From contig WBMV01008435.1 of assembly GCA_013396655.1 (NCBI GenBank), forward strand, positions 124,001 through 188,000: a DNA stretch of 64,000 nucleotides, written 5' to 3'. The notes beneath the pieces are model-generated. The model saw nothing but the letters and a program-made list of their open reading frames with translations, was not told where the DNA came from and did not search any database. How positions within the stretch are numbered: position 1 is the first letter of the stretch; every line of letters starts with the position of its first letter. Shown here piece by piece: positions 22,684 through 47,630 of the stretch. This DNA comes from Campylorhamphus procurvoides (Eukaryota; Chordata; Aves; Passeriformes; Dendrocolaptidae). Position numbers and translations under genes: made by a program.

Positions 22684-25600
22684 CTGAAAAGATTTAGAAC
22701 TTTAGACATTGTTTTTACATTAGAACTTTCAAAATTTAAACCTCAATTATAATTGATTAAGACAGTATTTAAAAAACAATCAAGTTTGTCCCTTGGAACT
22801 ATGACCTTTGCTGGGTCAACAAAACACCTGCCTCAGGAAGCCCATCCATGGAGGATACTACTTGATGTTTCATCAGAGAGAAAACTCAAAGATCCCAGAT
22901 TATAAGACTGAAGATACTTCTATAATCTTTTTCTCTAACACAGTTACAGTGTTTTGAGGTTGGGTTTTAACTGCAAGTCTAGCAATGGCCCTTTGCTACA
23001 GACTAGCATACTGTTAGTGATCTATAAAATCAAATTTAGAAAATACACAAAAGTCAATAGGATAAAGGAATCATTAGATAGAAAAGTACAAAAAGTGCAA
23101 AACAAATGTATAGTTTAAAACAAGGACCAAATCATACAATCAATTCTGTGCTTAAATTAATATCATGAGAAGTCTTAAAAATTATTACTAAAATTACTTA
23201 AATAAAAACCCCAAAGCAAAACAAACAACAAACAACAAACCAAAGAAAAAAACCAAACCAAACAAAAAGAAACTCACAATACCTGGACAGTGTTTCTGGA
23301 ATTAGGGCCAACAGTGTATCACTACCTTCTGTACCACTAAAATAGCAGAGGCAGTAAAACCAGCTACAATTCTGCAATAATATCAGGAAGAAGTGACTTG
23401 GAATCAGGCAAGCCACTCATCTCTAAGAAAATATGCACAGCAGAACTGCTGGCTACCTCTCTTCCATTAGTTGTGCACCTTGCCCATTTAATGGAAAACC
23501 ATTTAGAGCAGAAATTTTAACATCTTATTTGTGGAATTTATTGTACATTGCTGGATCTGGATAACCTCATAATTAAAACTAAAGTCAACCATATTCATGT
23601 CAATAAAACTGTACAGAAGTTAAATTTGAATAATCTTTGTTAGAAGAGTCTTACCAGAACTAAAAATAGTGCAAAGCTTCATACTAAGTAGCCATGGAAA
23701 AATGAAAGACAAAACCAAAACCAATGACTGCATACAAGCCTACTCATCCTAATCTCCAGTGTTTTCATCAACTCCACTGAAGAAGTTTTGCAAAACCAAG
23801 CCTACTGATAGAAAAAAAAAAATCCCTAAGTTATATTCCATGCTTAAAAGAAGCATGAAACTGAGAAGAAAATTATGACCCTCAGATCATTCAAATGCTA
23901 CCCACACAACTTAACAAAAGAATTGCCTATGCAGATTCCTGAACAAACCCATCACATCTAGTATTTAAACTAAGACTATATAGCAATTTGTTGGGGGCTA
24001 GCTCAGTATCTTTCTAAAGCCCACAGACTGTATGAAGTCAACATTAAGCCAATGATAAAGTTATATTAGAAAACAGTTTGAGGAAGAGGATCAAAGAACT
24101 TAAGAACAGCAACAACAATAAACCAAACTACCACCCCGAACATAGTAAGGTAGCACACAGGTAAACATAAAAATAATATGTCCAGAAAGACTGAGATAAA
24201 TGCTTACTGGAAGTAAGATTAAAAAAAAGTCCAAATTCTATCAGATAAAGTCAAGTAATTGCATTCTAACTTAATTTAAAGACTACATTTGCTTGATGTA
24301 TTCCTTGAAACGTACTCCTTTAAACTTCCCTTTTTTTTGGAACAATACTATAATATTGTTCCAAAGGAGGCAGAACTAAGACAATCTCTTTACAATTCCT
24401 AGTCATAATATAGGACAATCAATTCCAAAAATAAATACCCCCAACTGATTTGCCCTAAATCTTTAATCTCATTAGTTTTGCACACTTATAAAGGATAAAA
24501 GAAATCTACAAGAGGATAAGTTTTCAGGCACTGGTAAATTTTATTTAGCCTATTAGGTTGCATAAGAGTAATGAAAAACTGTTCCCAAAGGCTGAAGCAA
24601 CTTGTCACACCAAAGAATTTAAAAGTTGGGCTCATCTCCCATCCAGTGCTGCATAGTCATCAAGAGGAAAATCACTGCATGTAGGAGGCACTGTGAGAAG
24701 CCTTTCCAAAAGCTCACTGACTGTAACATATATATATGTTTCTTATATCTCTTTACAATTGCATTTATAAACTCTAGAACTGTTTCCAAATCACTATATG
24801 GGAATGGTACTACCAAACTTATTCTGATAGATGGCATAAGGAAAGGAGTATTTGCAGTATATTTTCTATTTAGCATCAGGAAGACAATATTCCACCATTC
24901 TGCACTCCTATCATGTTGCTCAGAAGAACAATATAATAAACTAAAAACCAAAGACAAAACAGTTACAGTTGAACTGCACAGGCAATTCCATTGGTGTGAA
25001 GAGAGCTGGGAGTTCCAGGCCTTGGAGAATACTAAGATAACTAATGCTACAGCACTGTTGATTCAGCATACCTTTAATACAGCTAAATAGCCAGGAAAAG
25101 TAGCCAAACACTTCTTAGAAATATCTAGCTGTTTTGTGTCTTAACATCCTTCTGATTGAGTTGATCTTCTTAAAATATGCATGACTGTAAACTTTATGAG
25201 ATAGACAAAAAGAATGTATTATACTAAAAAGAAAAAAGTCTTACTATTCTAAGCAAGAGAGTGACAATTTGAATGTGATGTATACACTGCTAAATTCCAA
25301 AAATACACCAGAATGTAAGTAAACATCCTACTGAATATGAATCAATTTTATCATCTACTGTATCATGTGAAGAGATTATGACTAATCACAATAAAAATAA
25401 GGAAAAAACACATTCTATCTGAGAAGAGGCTTACCACAGCCCCCAGGTGTGCAGTGAACTATATCGGAGGTGACAGCACTAACTCATAGTGAACCATCAA
25501 CTTCAAACTGGCTTCACATGACTGCACAAACACACCTAGGAAACGCCTGACACTGTAACATCACTTCAAATCAACACAAAATAATTCATTTTCAGGTTAG

Positions 25601-26579
25601 CAAGGTACCTGAATGCCTTTTATGCATTTTTAGCCCCTTGCAATTACTACTAAGAGTAGTAGATTCAAAACCAAGCTTGGAGACATTGCTCCATGAGCAT
25701 GTGCGTAGCATAAAAGGGAAAGTCAGAATATGTGAACACTTGAAAACCCAAGGATAAACCATATGCCCTCAAAATTACAATGTGTAAACATATTTTTCAT
25801 GCTTTTTCTAAAAAAAAAAATGTTTGATAGCACAAATTTATCAGCTTTCCTTTAGCTCTTGCAACTTTAAATCCTGGATTATTTGCATTCCCAAAACACT
25901 GTATTATACAAAGTGCAATTTCATTAAACATACTGCTGCTATATATTCAACTACTGTCTGAAAATGTCCCATAATAATATTTTTTCTGTATTTTTTATTT
26001 CAGGAACATTTTAGATTTTTAGAACCTTTTTTCCTTCTCAACTGAAAGTTTTTACAAAAGCAATTATGAATAATCAGTCTGCTAAGTAGTCTTCAACTTA
26101 AGCAAACATACCAAGCAACAGAAAGCATATAGACATTCAAGAACAATAAGTCAAGTCTGAACACGAGATTTTTATTGGATCTATGCCTAGAGTTAATAAT
26201 GCATGTCTCTGTATTCAAGGTATTCAAAACACCTATGTGCATACATACCTTATGTAGTATATTTAGCTATGTATGGTCTAGCTACTTTATTACCTAGAGC
26301 AACGTTTACTGCATTCCTTTTTAATATTTCCCTTCTCTTATTTGTTCATGAAAACACGGCACAAAATTTAAAATCAGCATGTGCAAGTAGATTTCATCTC
26401 TTCTGTGCTACCATGTTAAAATAACATCAGGAACACTGGCAAAATGGCAATTCCCGTCCATATGAACTGCAGCATGGCTTGCAACAGGAAATTTTTGAAA
26501 AAGCAACTACATGCCACGCTTAGTAATAGTACTTACAGGTTATATGGTCACTAATTGCGTCACTAAGAAACATTTTCCA
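22684..26579. other. CSPP1 intron 1
   Basis: AT-rich, with A-rich CAAA-type simple sequence at 23200-23275. Open frames up to 154 codons near 24619-25090 overlap on both strands and resemble no family. Possible small untranslated exons could not be resolved. Confidence 0.55.
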
Positions 26580-27000
26580 AAGTTCCGCCCCAAGGTCTCC
26601 CCGCAGCCAGCACTGGCTGCTTCCCTCCCCCTGTGAATGGCACTGAGTTACAATCGGCCCCTGCTGCCCCAGACGTGATTCCTGTACCTGTCACCGCCCT
26701 TTCTCTCAAACCCTTGGCTGAAAAAGCACAAAACATTCCAGGGTCCGGACGTTCACAAATAATAAACTCTAACTAGGAGCAACATGATTTTTTCTCAGTC
26801 GAGAAGGCACCTCACCCTCTAAACAACCGACCAACACACTTCGCGAGTCTCTTCCCTCCCACCACAGCGCCTGCCTGCTTTCCCAGAGCACGTACTTTGA
26901 TCCAAAAAGACACCAATTTCGGACAACTTTCAGACCCGGGAGGTCCGGTTTATTTCCCCAAGCGCCACGGGCTGGGGGGAGCGCCTCTCCCCGGCCTCAC

Positions 27001-27087
27001 CGCCCGCCTCCCTCGCTCCGTCCCCCGCTGCCGGGCAGCACCTCCGGGCGCTCCCGCGGGCCCGGCCCCTCCCCGGCTTCCAGCCCC
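27001..27087 (-). other. CSPP1: Candidate CSPP1 5' untranslated exon 1
   Basis: A donor-like GCG|GTGAGG lies on the minus strand with its last exon base at 27001, inside the CpG-rich block and just downstream of the X-box at 27088-27100. The upstream limit is a guess. Spliced to the acceptor at 22683 it would leave the frame open, so an N-terminal extension is not excluded. Another donor-like site (GTAAGT, minus strand, near 26535) could mark a further untranslated exon. Confidence 0.35.
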
Positions 27088-27100
27088 GTTGTCAGGCAAC
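27088..27100. promoter_or_regulatory. RFX X-box-like motif in the CSPP1/COPS5 promoter
   Basis: GTTGTC-A-GGCAAC fits the general X-box pattern RYYNYY-N(1-3)-RRNRAC with a one-base spacer. The right half-site is perfect; the left has T where the best vertebrate sites have C. RFX factors bind such sites upstream of many cilium genes. Its place in the CpG block about 90 bases upstream of the candidate CSPP1 exon 1 donor fits that role. Occupancy is inferred, not shown. Confidence 0.5.
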
Positions 27101-27146
27101 GCCACACAACAAGCGGCCCGGCCGCAGGGACGGCACCAACCGAGCC

Positions 27147-28135
27147 NNNNNNNNNNNNNNNNNNNNNNNNNNNNNNNNNNNNNNNNNNNNNNNNNNNNNN
27201 NNNNNNNNNNNNNNNNNNNNNNNNNNNNNNNNNNNNNNNNNNNNNNNNNNNNNNNNNNNNNNNNNNNNNNNNNNNNNNNNNNNNNNNNNNNNNNNNNNNN
27301 NNNNNNNNNNNNNNNNNNNNNNNNNNNNNNNNNNNNNNNNNNNNNNNNNNNNNNNNNNNNNNNNNNNNNNNNNNNNNNNNNNNNNNNNNNNNNNNNNNNN
27401 NNNNNNNNNNNNNNNNNNNNNNNNNNNNNNNNNNNNNNNNNNNNNNNNNNNNNNNNNNNNNNNNNNNNNNNNNNNNNNNNNNNNNNNNNNNNNNNNNNNN
27501 NNNNNNNNNNNNNNNNNNNNNNNNNNNNNNNNNNNNNNNNNNNNNNNNNNNNNNNNNNNNNNNNNNNNNNNNNNNNNNNNNNNNNNNNNNNNNNNNNNNN
27601 NNNNNNNNNNNNNNNNNNNNNNNNNNNNNNNNNNNNNNNNNNNNNNNNNNNNNNNNNNNNNNNNNNNNNNNNNNNNNNNNNNNNNNNNNNNNNNNNNNNN
27701 NNNNNNNNNNNNNNNNNNNNNNNNNNNNNNNNNNNNNNNNNNNNNNNNNNNNNNNNNNNNNNNNNNNNNNNNNNNNNNNNNNNNNNNNNNNNNNNNNNNN
27801 NNNNNNNNNNNNNNNNNNNNNNNNNNNNNNNNNNNNNNNNNNNNNNNNNNNNNNNNNNNNNNNNNNNNNNNNNNNNNNNNNNNNNNNNNNNNNNNNNNNN
27901 NNNNNNNNNNNNNNNNNNNNNNNNNNNNNNNNNNNNNNNNNNNNNNNNNNNNNNNNNNNNNNNNNNNNNNNNNNNNNNNNNNNNNNNNNNNNNNNNNNNN
28001 NNNNNNNNNNNNNNNNNNNNNNNNNNNNNNNNNNNNNNNNNNNNNNNNNNNNNNNNNNNNNNNNNNNNNNNNNNNNNNNNNNNNNNNNNNNNNNNNNNNN
28101 NNNNNNNNNNNNNNNNNNNNNNNNNNNNNNNNNNN
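27147..28135. other. Assembly gap (989 N) covering COPS5 exon 1
   Basis: A continuous N run. The COPS5 reading frame to its right starts at the base completing Asp48, so the exon for residues 1-48, the 5' untranslated region and the promoter core should be here. High GC content probably caused the gap. Open frames spanning the Ns are meaningless. Confidence 0.98.
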
Positions 28136-28285
28136 TCTTCCCGAGGCTGAACGCGCTCAGCTCCCTCAGCCTTCCCTTGCAAGAGAGATGCTCCGGTCCC
28201 TCAACCATCTTTGTTGCCCTGTGCTGCACCCGCTCCAGGAGCTCCGTGTCCCTGTTGTCCTGCGGAGCCCAGGGCTGGACGCAGT
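28136..28285 (-). mobile_element. CR1 LINE fragment at the gap edge
   Basis: The minus strand reads LLERVQHRATKM and, further on, GRLRELSAFSLGK, the typical end of CR1 ORF2. It is cut off by the N run, so its true length is unknown. It lies in COPS5 intron 1, about 200 bases upstream of exon 2. Confidence 0.85.
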
Positions 28286-28305
28286 GACCGCAGGACTCAG
28301 CCGGC

Positions 28306-28327
28306 AGCAGTGACAGTGACAGTGACA
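28306..28327. repeat. Short GTGACA microsatellite
   Basis: Three to four copies of a six-base GTGACA-type unit next to the CR1 fragment in COPS5 intron 1. No function is evident. Confidence 0.6.
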
Positions 28328-28448
28328 AAGCACAGCTGTGTGGCCGCTCCCCGTGCCGCGGCACCCAGCGGGGCCATGGGGGCGGGCCGGGCCGGGCCCG
28401 TCTGCAGTGTCGCCCGCTGCCGCTGGGGGCGCCCTCCCGCCCACGNGG

Positions 28449-40926
<12,478 letters not shown>

Positions 40927-41245
40927 AGTGCATCACCAGCTGATATGCATCTCCAAAGCAGAAAATACCAGAGTTTCTTTCGCTTGGACTTGTTCAGTTT
41001 GGAAATGAAGCTGGAGTGGAAAATTATTCATTCAATTTGTAGTGCTTTAATATTTCCCACCTGTCTAACCAGCTTTAAAGAAGAAAATGTTCTGAAATGT
41101 AGTGCAACTTTTTGTTCTTTATCATAGAACACAACTAGTTTGCAGAATTGTTCCAAAGGAAAAATAAATGTGACTTCGTGGATTTTGGTTTTAGATATTT
41201 ATCTCTATTATCCAACTGCAATAAAAGAATTTTGAAACTGAGTAT
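40927..41245 (+). other. COPS5: COPS5 3' untranslated region
   Basis: About 320 bases from the stop codon to shortly after the AATAAA at 41220-41225. An earlier AATAAA near 41162 may be a second, proximal signal. The end point is inferred from the usual 10-30 base spacing. Confidence 0.65.
41220..41225 (+). terminator. COPS5: COPS5 polyadenylation signal
   Basis: AATAAA about 295 bases after the COPS5 stop codon, followed within 60 bases by T-rich sequence, as expected for a cleavage site. Confidence 0.7.
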
Positions 41246-42737
41246 TTGCGGCCTTGATATTTTTGGCAAGCATTTATCTTCTCTTACTGTTCTGTAGAAA
41301 AGTTCTGTCTATTCAGTTAGATTAGATAGGTAAGCTATTCAGTATAAGAAGTTTGTTTCTCAGATTTTAATATCTGTGTTTAATTTTAAGAATTGAAACC
41401 ACATTTGTCTATCTTTTAACAAGTTATTAAATCTAATGGAGGTTTTCCTGATTTGGGTTTACTGGTCCAGCCAGAAATGGTTTCTTCGCACAATAATAAA
41501 ACATTTATGCATGGTACAACAGTATTTTGCTTAGAGCTTCACACTCATGATGGACATTTTATGTTTTATAAGTAGTCAAGTATTGACTAGTTCTGAAGTG
41601 AAACTCATGGTTATATACTATTTTTCTCCTACTCATCTTCCATTGCTAGTCATAAGTCACTTGCTGCATTCAAAGGAACAAACTGAAAAATTATTATCTC
41701 TGAAATATGTATTAGGCTAATTTCAGGCCACAGATACTAAATACATTAATCATAATTGCTGGCTTACAACATACTGCTGCTGCTGTGGGGCCAATCTATG
41801 TTTGTTTTGGAGACCTTCATACTAACTTTCAATAATACAAGATGTTTGGATTTCTTTTAAGTTTTTGTCCTTAATCCCGAGTTTTCGGGGGGGTTGGAAT
41901 GTTTACTTTTGGGATAATTTATGCTTTATACAATATGCCATTATGCTTTATACCTTAAGCAACTGATATTTCTTTTCAACCTTAACTCTGCCTTGATGTG
42001 GGTTTTGTTTTTGTTTTGGTCTGGAAATTTTAATAGCTGTTACTTATTTGGGGCTCTTCATCCAAATGGATTCCACTGTATTTAACCTAAAATGCAAATT
42101 ATACAATGAAAATTTGTAATTCATCAGGGAAATGCAGATACCCTGAAGCAGAAATTCATCAAGAGTTTTAAGGCAGCAATATCCAACTGTTCTGGACAAA
42201 TATGTTTAATCTGAGCTAGTAAAGCTAAGATAATTATCAGATGTACAGTTTGATTTGAGAACAGTTTCATTCTTCTTTCAGTATGGCAGTGGTGGTGGGG
42301 AGGCAGGAGAAGAAAGCTGTGCTATTTGAATATTCAAAGCTATTTTCTTGGAACCACAATAAGTGCTGTTGTCTTTGATCAGCCATTTTAATGCCAGTAT
42401 TACTCCATATTCTGAGACCAAAATTCCATGCATGAAAGATGGTTATCACAAAGGAGTCCTCCATATCTACACACACACAAGTGTATCGTGAACGCTGGAG
42501 AATCATTAATGGATAGAGAGTATGCCTTAGTTCTACCAAACAGTTTTGAGACTTCAAAAATATTAGAAATAAGAGTATTCTTGGGAACAATACATGCTGA
42601 GTATCAACAAATACATCAATTTGTTCTTCTACATTTGCATTCCCTTTTTGTTTAGAAATTAGTTGGTGCAAATGAGTGCCACATATCAGGTGACTGACAG
42701 CTGAAGTAATGCAGTACATACTAAAGCACATACAAAT
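41246..42737. other. Intergenic sequence after COPS5
   Basis: AT-rich with a run of seven G near 41887. A 154-codon minus-strand frame (42267-42731) shows no recognisable domain and is judged accidental. Confidence 0.5.
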
Positions 42738-43632
42738 GGGTTCTCAGTCAATCTGCAGATGACACCAAGTTAGGTGGGAGCATTGATCTGCTGGAGGGCA
42801 GGAAGGCTCTACAGAGGGATTGGGGCAGGCTGGAACCGTGGGCTGAGGCCAGTAGTATGAGGTTAAAAAAAGTGAAGTACTGGGTCCTACCCCTGGGTCA
42901 CAACAACCCCCTACAGTGCTACAGTCTGGGGGCAGAGTGGCTGGGAAGGTGTCCAGCAGAAAAACACCTGGGAGTGCCGGTCAACAGCTGGCTGATCATG
43001 AGCCAGCAGTGTGCCCTGGTGGCCAAGACAGCCAGTGGCATCCTGGCTTGGATCAGCAATAGTGTTCCTGACAGCAGGATCAGGGCAATGATGATCCCCC
43101 TGTCTTAGGCACTGGTGAGGCTGTTCCTCAAATCCTGGGTCCAGTTCTGGGCCCCTCACTACAAAACACTGAGGTGCTGGAGCGTGTCCAGAGAAAGGCA
43201 ACAGAGCTGGTGAAGGGCCTGGAGCATGAGTATAAAATGAGCAAGTGAGGGAGCTGGAGTTGTTTAGCCTGGAGAAAAGGAGGCTCAGGGGGGACTTCAT
43301 CACTCTCTACAACTGCCTGAAAGGAAGTTGTAAACAGGTGAGGCTTGGTCTCTTCTCCCGTGTAACAAGAGAAAGGATAAGAGGAAATGGCCTCAAGTTG
43401 CACCAGGGGAGGTTTGGTTTGGATTAGGAAAAATTTATTTGCTGAAAGGGTTAAGCCTGGTTCCCTGGACCAGGCTGCCCAGGGAAGTGATTTAGTCACC
43501 ATCCCTGGAGGTATTTAAAAGACATGTAGACATGGCACTTAGGGACATGGTTTAGTCATGAGAACGACAGTGCGAGGGTAACAGCTGAAATTCATGATCT
43601 TAAATGTCTTTCCAAACCTAACAATTCTATTG
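42738..43632 (+). mobile_element. CR1 LINE, about 0.9 kb 3' segment
   Basis: Begins in ORF2 at GCAGATGACACCAAGTTAGG, runs through TCCAGAGAAAGGCAACAGAG and GAGAAAAGGAGGCTCAGG and ends in the TCTTTCCAAACCTAACAATTCTAT 3' tail. The encoded peptide is broken by stops and frameshifts. Downstream of COPS5. Confidence 0.9.
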
Positions 43633-46600
43633 TGTTTAAGGTATTTATTGAAATCCCAATATAAAACATTTGTATATGATACCATAAACTAGGTTAAGAG
43701 AAGATTATAAAAACAAATACTTTAAAAACTACAAAAACAAGACAAAAATTAAGTACTACAGAGTTGAGTTAGTATCATTTTAGGATGCAAGTCCCAAAGT
43801 GATGAAAATTATTAAAATACGGGGTGATAAAATATAAGATTAATTGCATGCACATAGAACTTTTTTCTTGTGTCAAGTCTTGAAGAACTGACATCAGAGA
43901 GTATCCAGTTAGTTGAAAGATTTTTCTGGAGTTAAAAACAATTATTCTAAACCTTTAAGGAATTAATGAAATATCTTGTTCCTTGGGGCGTATTTCTATG
44001 AGATGTAGTTTTACTTTTCAGAGCCTCAGAGTAATATCCACAAGGAAATATATAATTTAAAAAAGTTAATTTTGACCCTCAGATGAAACTTCTAACATAT
44101 GAAATATTTGCTGTGACGTTTGGTTTGTTTTTAATTATGAAAAATTGCTTCATACAAGGCTTTCTGAAAACTACAATATTCTGGGAAGTAGCATGGTCCA
44201 GCAGATAGGTCACAGGACTGCATCTCAGGAGACTGGGGTTTTCCTCCTGGCTTTTGACAAAACAGGAGTGCCTAAACTTTAGCAAGGCATTTTTGTCAGA
44301 GCTAGTGTCTATTTCTCTCTATGAAGTAAGAAGATTGATCATTAGCCTTTTAAAAATACAGATGAAAAAGGATATGTAAGTATTACTGGTTTTATTCACA
44401 AAAGGTCTTCACTACATCTCTAGTTTGTCAGATGTTACCACCTTAAATAACAGTTCTTAATGCTGTTAGCAAAGAATGTTTATTCTGTTTTGCATAGCTT
44501 GTCTGCTTAGGTCATAACATACAGGAAATGGCTGAGCCCTTTGAGGGGACTATAAACATATTGTTTTCAGAACTCTTCATTTTCAACTGAAATATGTATT
44601 CAACTCCTATGTAAATTTGTCCATCATTTCCTGTGTGAATTTCTGTTTGCTTTAGCCCCAGTTACCTTGGGGCTTATGCATAACTGCAGTGGCATTACTT
44701 TATTATAAAAGGAAATTAATTTATGTGCCTGCATCTAATGACAAGCAATCTTCAGTAATTACAACCATCTGAACTTTCTTCTCCAGCTGAAGACAAGTTG
44801 CATTCACATAATTTGAGGTTAGAATTGAGCTTATATTTTAAATGTGTTTCTAAAGGAGGCATTTTCAGTCTGAGTTCTACAAAGCTGGAGATCTAAGTAG
44901 AGAAACATAAAGGTATCAAAATGGCAGATAGTGTTCCAACTTATTAAGGTGTATGTATTCTATATGGTGATACAAACTCCAAACTAGCTCCTCATTATAG
45001 AACGTTTTTGTGGAAGTTCTTCCTTTTCCCTTTTAAAAGTTCTTTTTATGACAACTAGATAAAACCCCAAGAGTAGCAAAAATGGTTTAACACAAATATT
45101 TACATAAATCATCAGTTGGGGACAAATAGGTTGTAAACAACATATTACACCTATTTAAGAACAAGGAATGACTGTGTGAGTACTCAGATCTATACAGTTT
45201 TAGATGTAAAAATAATGCTGAGATGCCAGTATATCTTCTGACTGTTTCTGAGTAATAGCAGCAGGTAATGCTTTTTACTTTCTATTCTTGGTTCATCTGT
45301 CAAACTTCTTCACAATATTTGGCAAGCTATTATTTTCTCTATGGTGAAAACTGTGCGTTTTGAATTATTTCTTACCACTTATCTTTGAAAAGAGGATCTT
45401 GCATTTCCCAAATCAACATTGCCATCTCTGCTGGAGGTAAGATACAATGTTCATTTTTAAAAAATTATAAACACTATAAAGAAAAAATGTCCTCACAATA
45501 ATTTCACTTTTACTTCCAAGCTCTAACAGATTTTAACTCTGCAGATACGGAATCCTACTTAATGGTCTTTGAGGTGCTTTAATCCCAATTGCTTATTTGT
45601 TCTGATTGTGCAAGTGTGTAATAGAGATGATTTGAAGGGCTCCAACGATTTTAATGTGATGAAATGAACTGCAGTAGTATGTTGTGCAACCAGAAATAAC
45701 TATCTAAAGCTCCAATTAATTTGTTTTAATTTAAGGGTTTTTCTTGTCCCAGCCTGTGTACTGGTTGGGCTGCACAAAACAGACTCAAGAAACTTAACAA
45801 CTTGTGGGGTTATAGTAGTTTTAACCAGACAACCTACCCACATGAACCCAATGGTGTTCATGTTAGTAGAACCAAAGAAATAAGTATTTTCTTCTGCTGG
45901 CAATCATAGCTTAGTAGGATAAAGACTTTTATTTCAAATGCTAGAAGGACAGAAGGAAACAAATACTGATCTTAATTTTAGACTGAACTTGCTCTGCAGA
46001 AGGGCATTGTCTTTTTAAAGGTAGTTGAACTGTCTGCTTTCTTCCATATTTTTGGTTATTGGGGTTTTGCTTTTTTTAAAATTATAGTAATTTCATGCAA
46101 TTTGTTTGCATTAGTTTACTCATAAATATTCAAGCCTTTCATTAATCTCTGAAATTCCTTGACAGAGTTGTCTGACTGAAGAGCATCAGATTTTGCTTCT
46201 AAGAGGAAAAGTTATGTAGTCTTCTTGTCTGTGTTGCTGCAGAAAACAAGCCAAAGAATTGAACTGTGGTCTCTGTCAGTGCTGTATGTTCTCTTGAATG
46301 CAATGCTTCTCCATCAAAGATTTTTTTTTCTTCTAACACAGTTTGTTAGCTTTCTAAAAGATCTAAGGATGTGACTCAACCTTGCAGAAGGAATAAAATA
46401 TAACATGTAGGCTGTTCTCCTGTTCTGAACTTACAGCAAACCTTTGCAGAGGTTTGTTCAATACTGCTGCTAAATAAATGTAGAACCACTGTACTGTGCA
46501 TGGAAAATAGGGAAAGCACAGTGATATGTGTTTTTGGATTTGTGAAAAAGAGATTGTGGTCAATGACAACCTGCAGGTAAGTAACACAAAAAAGCAACCT

Positions 46601-47084
46601 ACCCCCTTTAATGAAATTTAAGTCATTTCGGTCCAAAGGAGTACGAAATCCTGGTTTTCTCTTTCCGCCTTTCTTAAGATGTGGGAACAAAATGCTATGT
46701 ATTCTTGTTGATATGAGATGGAAGTTTGAGATCGTGGCTTCAGGGTTGCGGACACTGGCGTACAAACAAGGGTGCATAGGAGGGTGATAATACTGCTATT
46801 TCTCCATTTTAATAGATACTTCAATCATTTTGTCACTCCTAAGTCTGAATATGATTATTCCTATCAGCTGCTGATCCAAAATGAATTAGTACTCAATACA
46901 AATTTAGAAGCCAAAGTGGAAGCATCAATATTAAACTTCTTGTTTTATGGTAACCCTTTTTTTTGTCTAAAAATAGTGCTAGCTAGGGAATAGAAGATGC
47001 ATCAGCCAAACATTTCTCTTTATTCCATTTATTATAGTACTAGTCCTGAATGTTTACATAGTCATAGGCATCAGGATTTAGACC
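43633..47084. other. Intergenic sequence
   Basis: AT-rich, with the MIR-like SINE at 44185-44360. A short exon-like stretch on the minus strand (about 46595-46672) is discussed in the findings. Nothing else recognised. Confidence 0.5.
44185..44360 (+). mobile_element. Possible MIR-like tRNA-derived SINE
   Basis: Order of blocks typical of MIR/CORE SINEs: CATGGTCCAGCAGATAGGTC, GACTGCATCTCAGGAGACTG with GGGTTTT, a degraded core, then a TATTTCTCTCTATGAAGTAA-type 3' part with a short A-rich end. Strongly diverged. Confidence 0.5.
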
Positions 47085-47630
47085 AGTCAGTTTAGCATCT
47101 GTGTTGGTGAAACGGACAGTGGGATCAAGTGCACCCTCGGCAAGTTTGCCAAGGATACCAAGCAGAGTGGTGTGGTCAACATGCAGGACAGGAGGGATGC
47201 TATCCAGGGGTACCTTTTCAGCTTTGAGAGGTGCAGCTGTGTGAACTTCATGAAGTTCAACAAAGCCAAATGCAAGGTTTGGCACCTGGGTTGGAGCAAT
47301 CCCAAGCACAAGTACAGGCTGGGCAGAGAATAGAGGAGAAGCTTGACATGTCTCCGCAATGCATTCTCACAGCCCAGAAAGTCAGCTCTCCAGGGCTGCA
47401 TCAAAAGCAGCATGGCCAGCAGGTCAAGGGAGGTGATTCTTCCCCTCTACTCCGCTCTCATGAGACCCCACCTGAAGTGCCGTGTCCAGGTCTGGGGCCT
47501 CCAACACCAGAAAGACATGGAACTGTTGGAATGACTCCAGAGGAGGGCCAGGAAGTTGATCACATGCCTGCAACACCTCTTCTATGAAGCCAGGCTGAGA
47601 GAGTTGGGGTTGTTCAGCTTGTAGAAGAGC
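47085..47630 (+). mobile_element. CR1 LINE, left part (interrupted by an LTR)
   Basis: CR1 ORF2 from GTGGGATCAAGTGCACCCTC to GGTTGTTCAGCTTGTAGAAG. The next CR1 bases are found only at 48416, after a 785-base insertion. Confidence 0.88.

Larger units (their letters stand above)
26580..27146. promoter_or_regulatory. Left half of the CpG-rich CSPP1/COPS5 bidirectional promoter
   Basis: GC and CpG content rise sharply from about 26900 to the edge of the N run, in contrast to the AT-rich CSPP1 introns. The two genes diverge from here, so a shared promoter is the natural reading. Right of the gap, 28340-28740 is also CpG-rich but runs into COPS5 exon 2. Transcription start sites are not visible. 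Confidence 0.7.

Noticed and set aside
24619..25090. Overlapping frames of 112 (minus) and 154 (plus) codons in CSPP1 intron 1
   Set aside because: Low-complexity, isoleucine/phenylalanine-rich translations on both strands, no splice-site fit and no recognisable family.
28136..28285. Possible COPS5 coding exon 1 beside exon 2
   Set aside because: The sequence is clearly antisense CR1 ORF2 and does not encode the expected COPS5 N-terminus.
42267..42731. 154-codon minus-strand frame downstream of COPS5
   Set aside because: No domain, no promoter or polyadenylation signal, and it borders a CR1 copy; accidental length is plausible.
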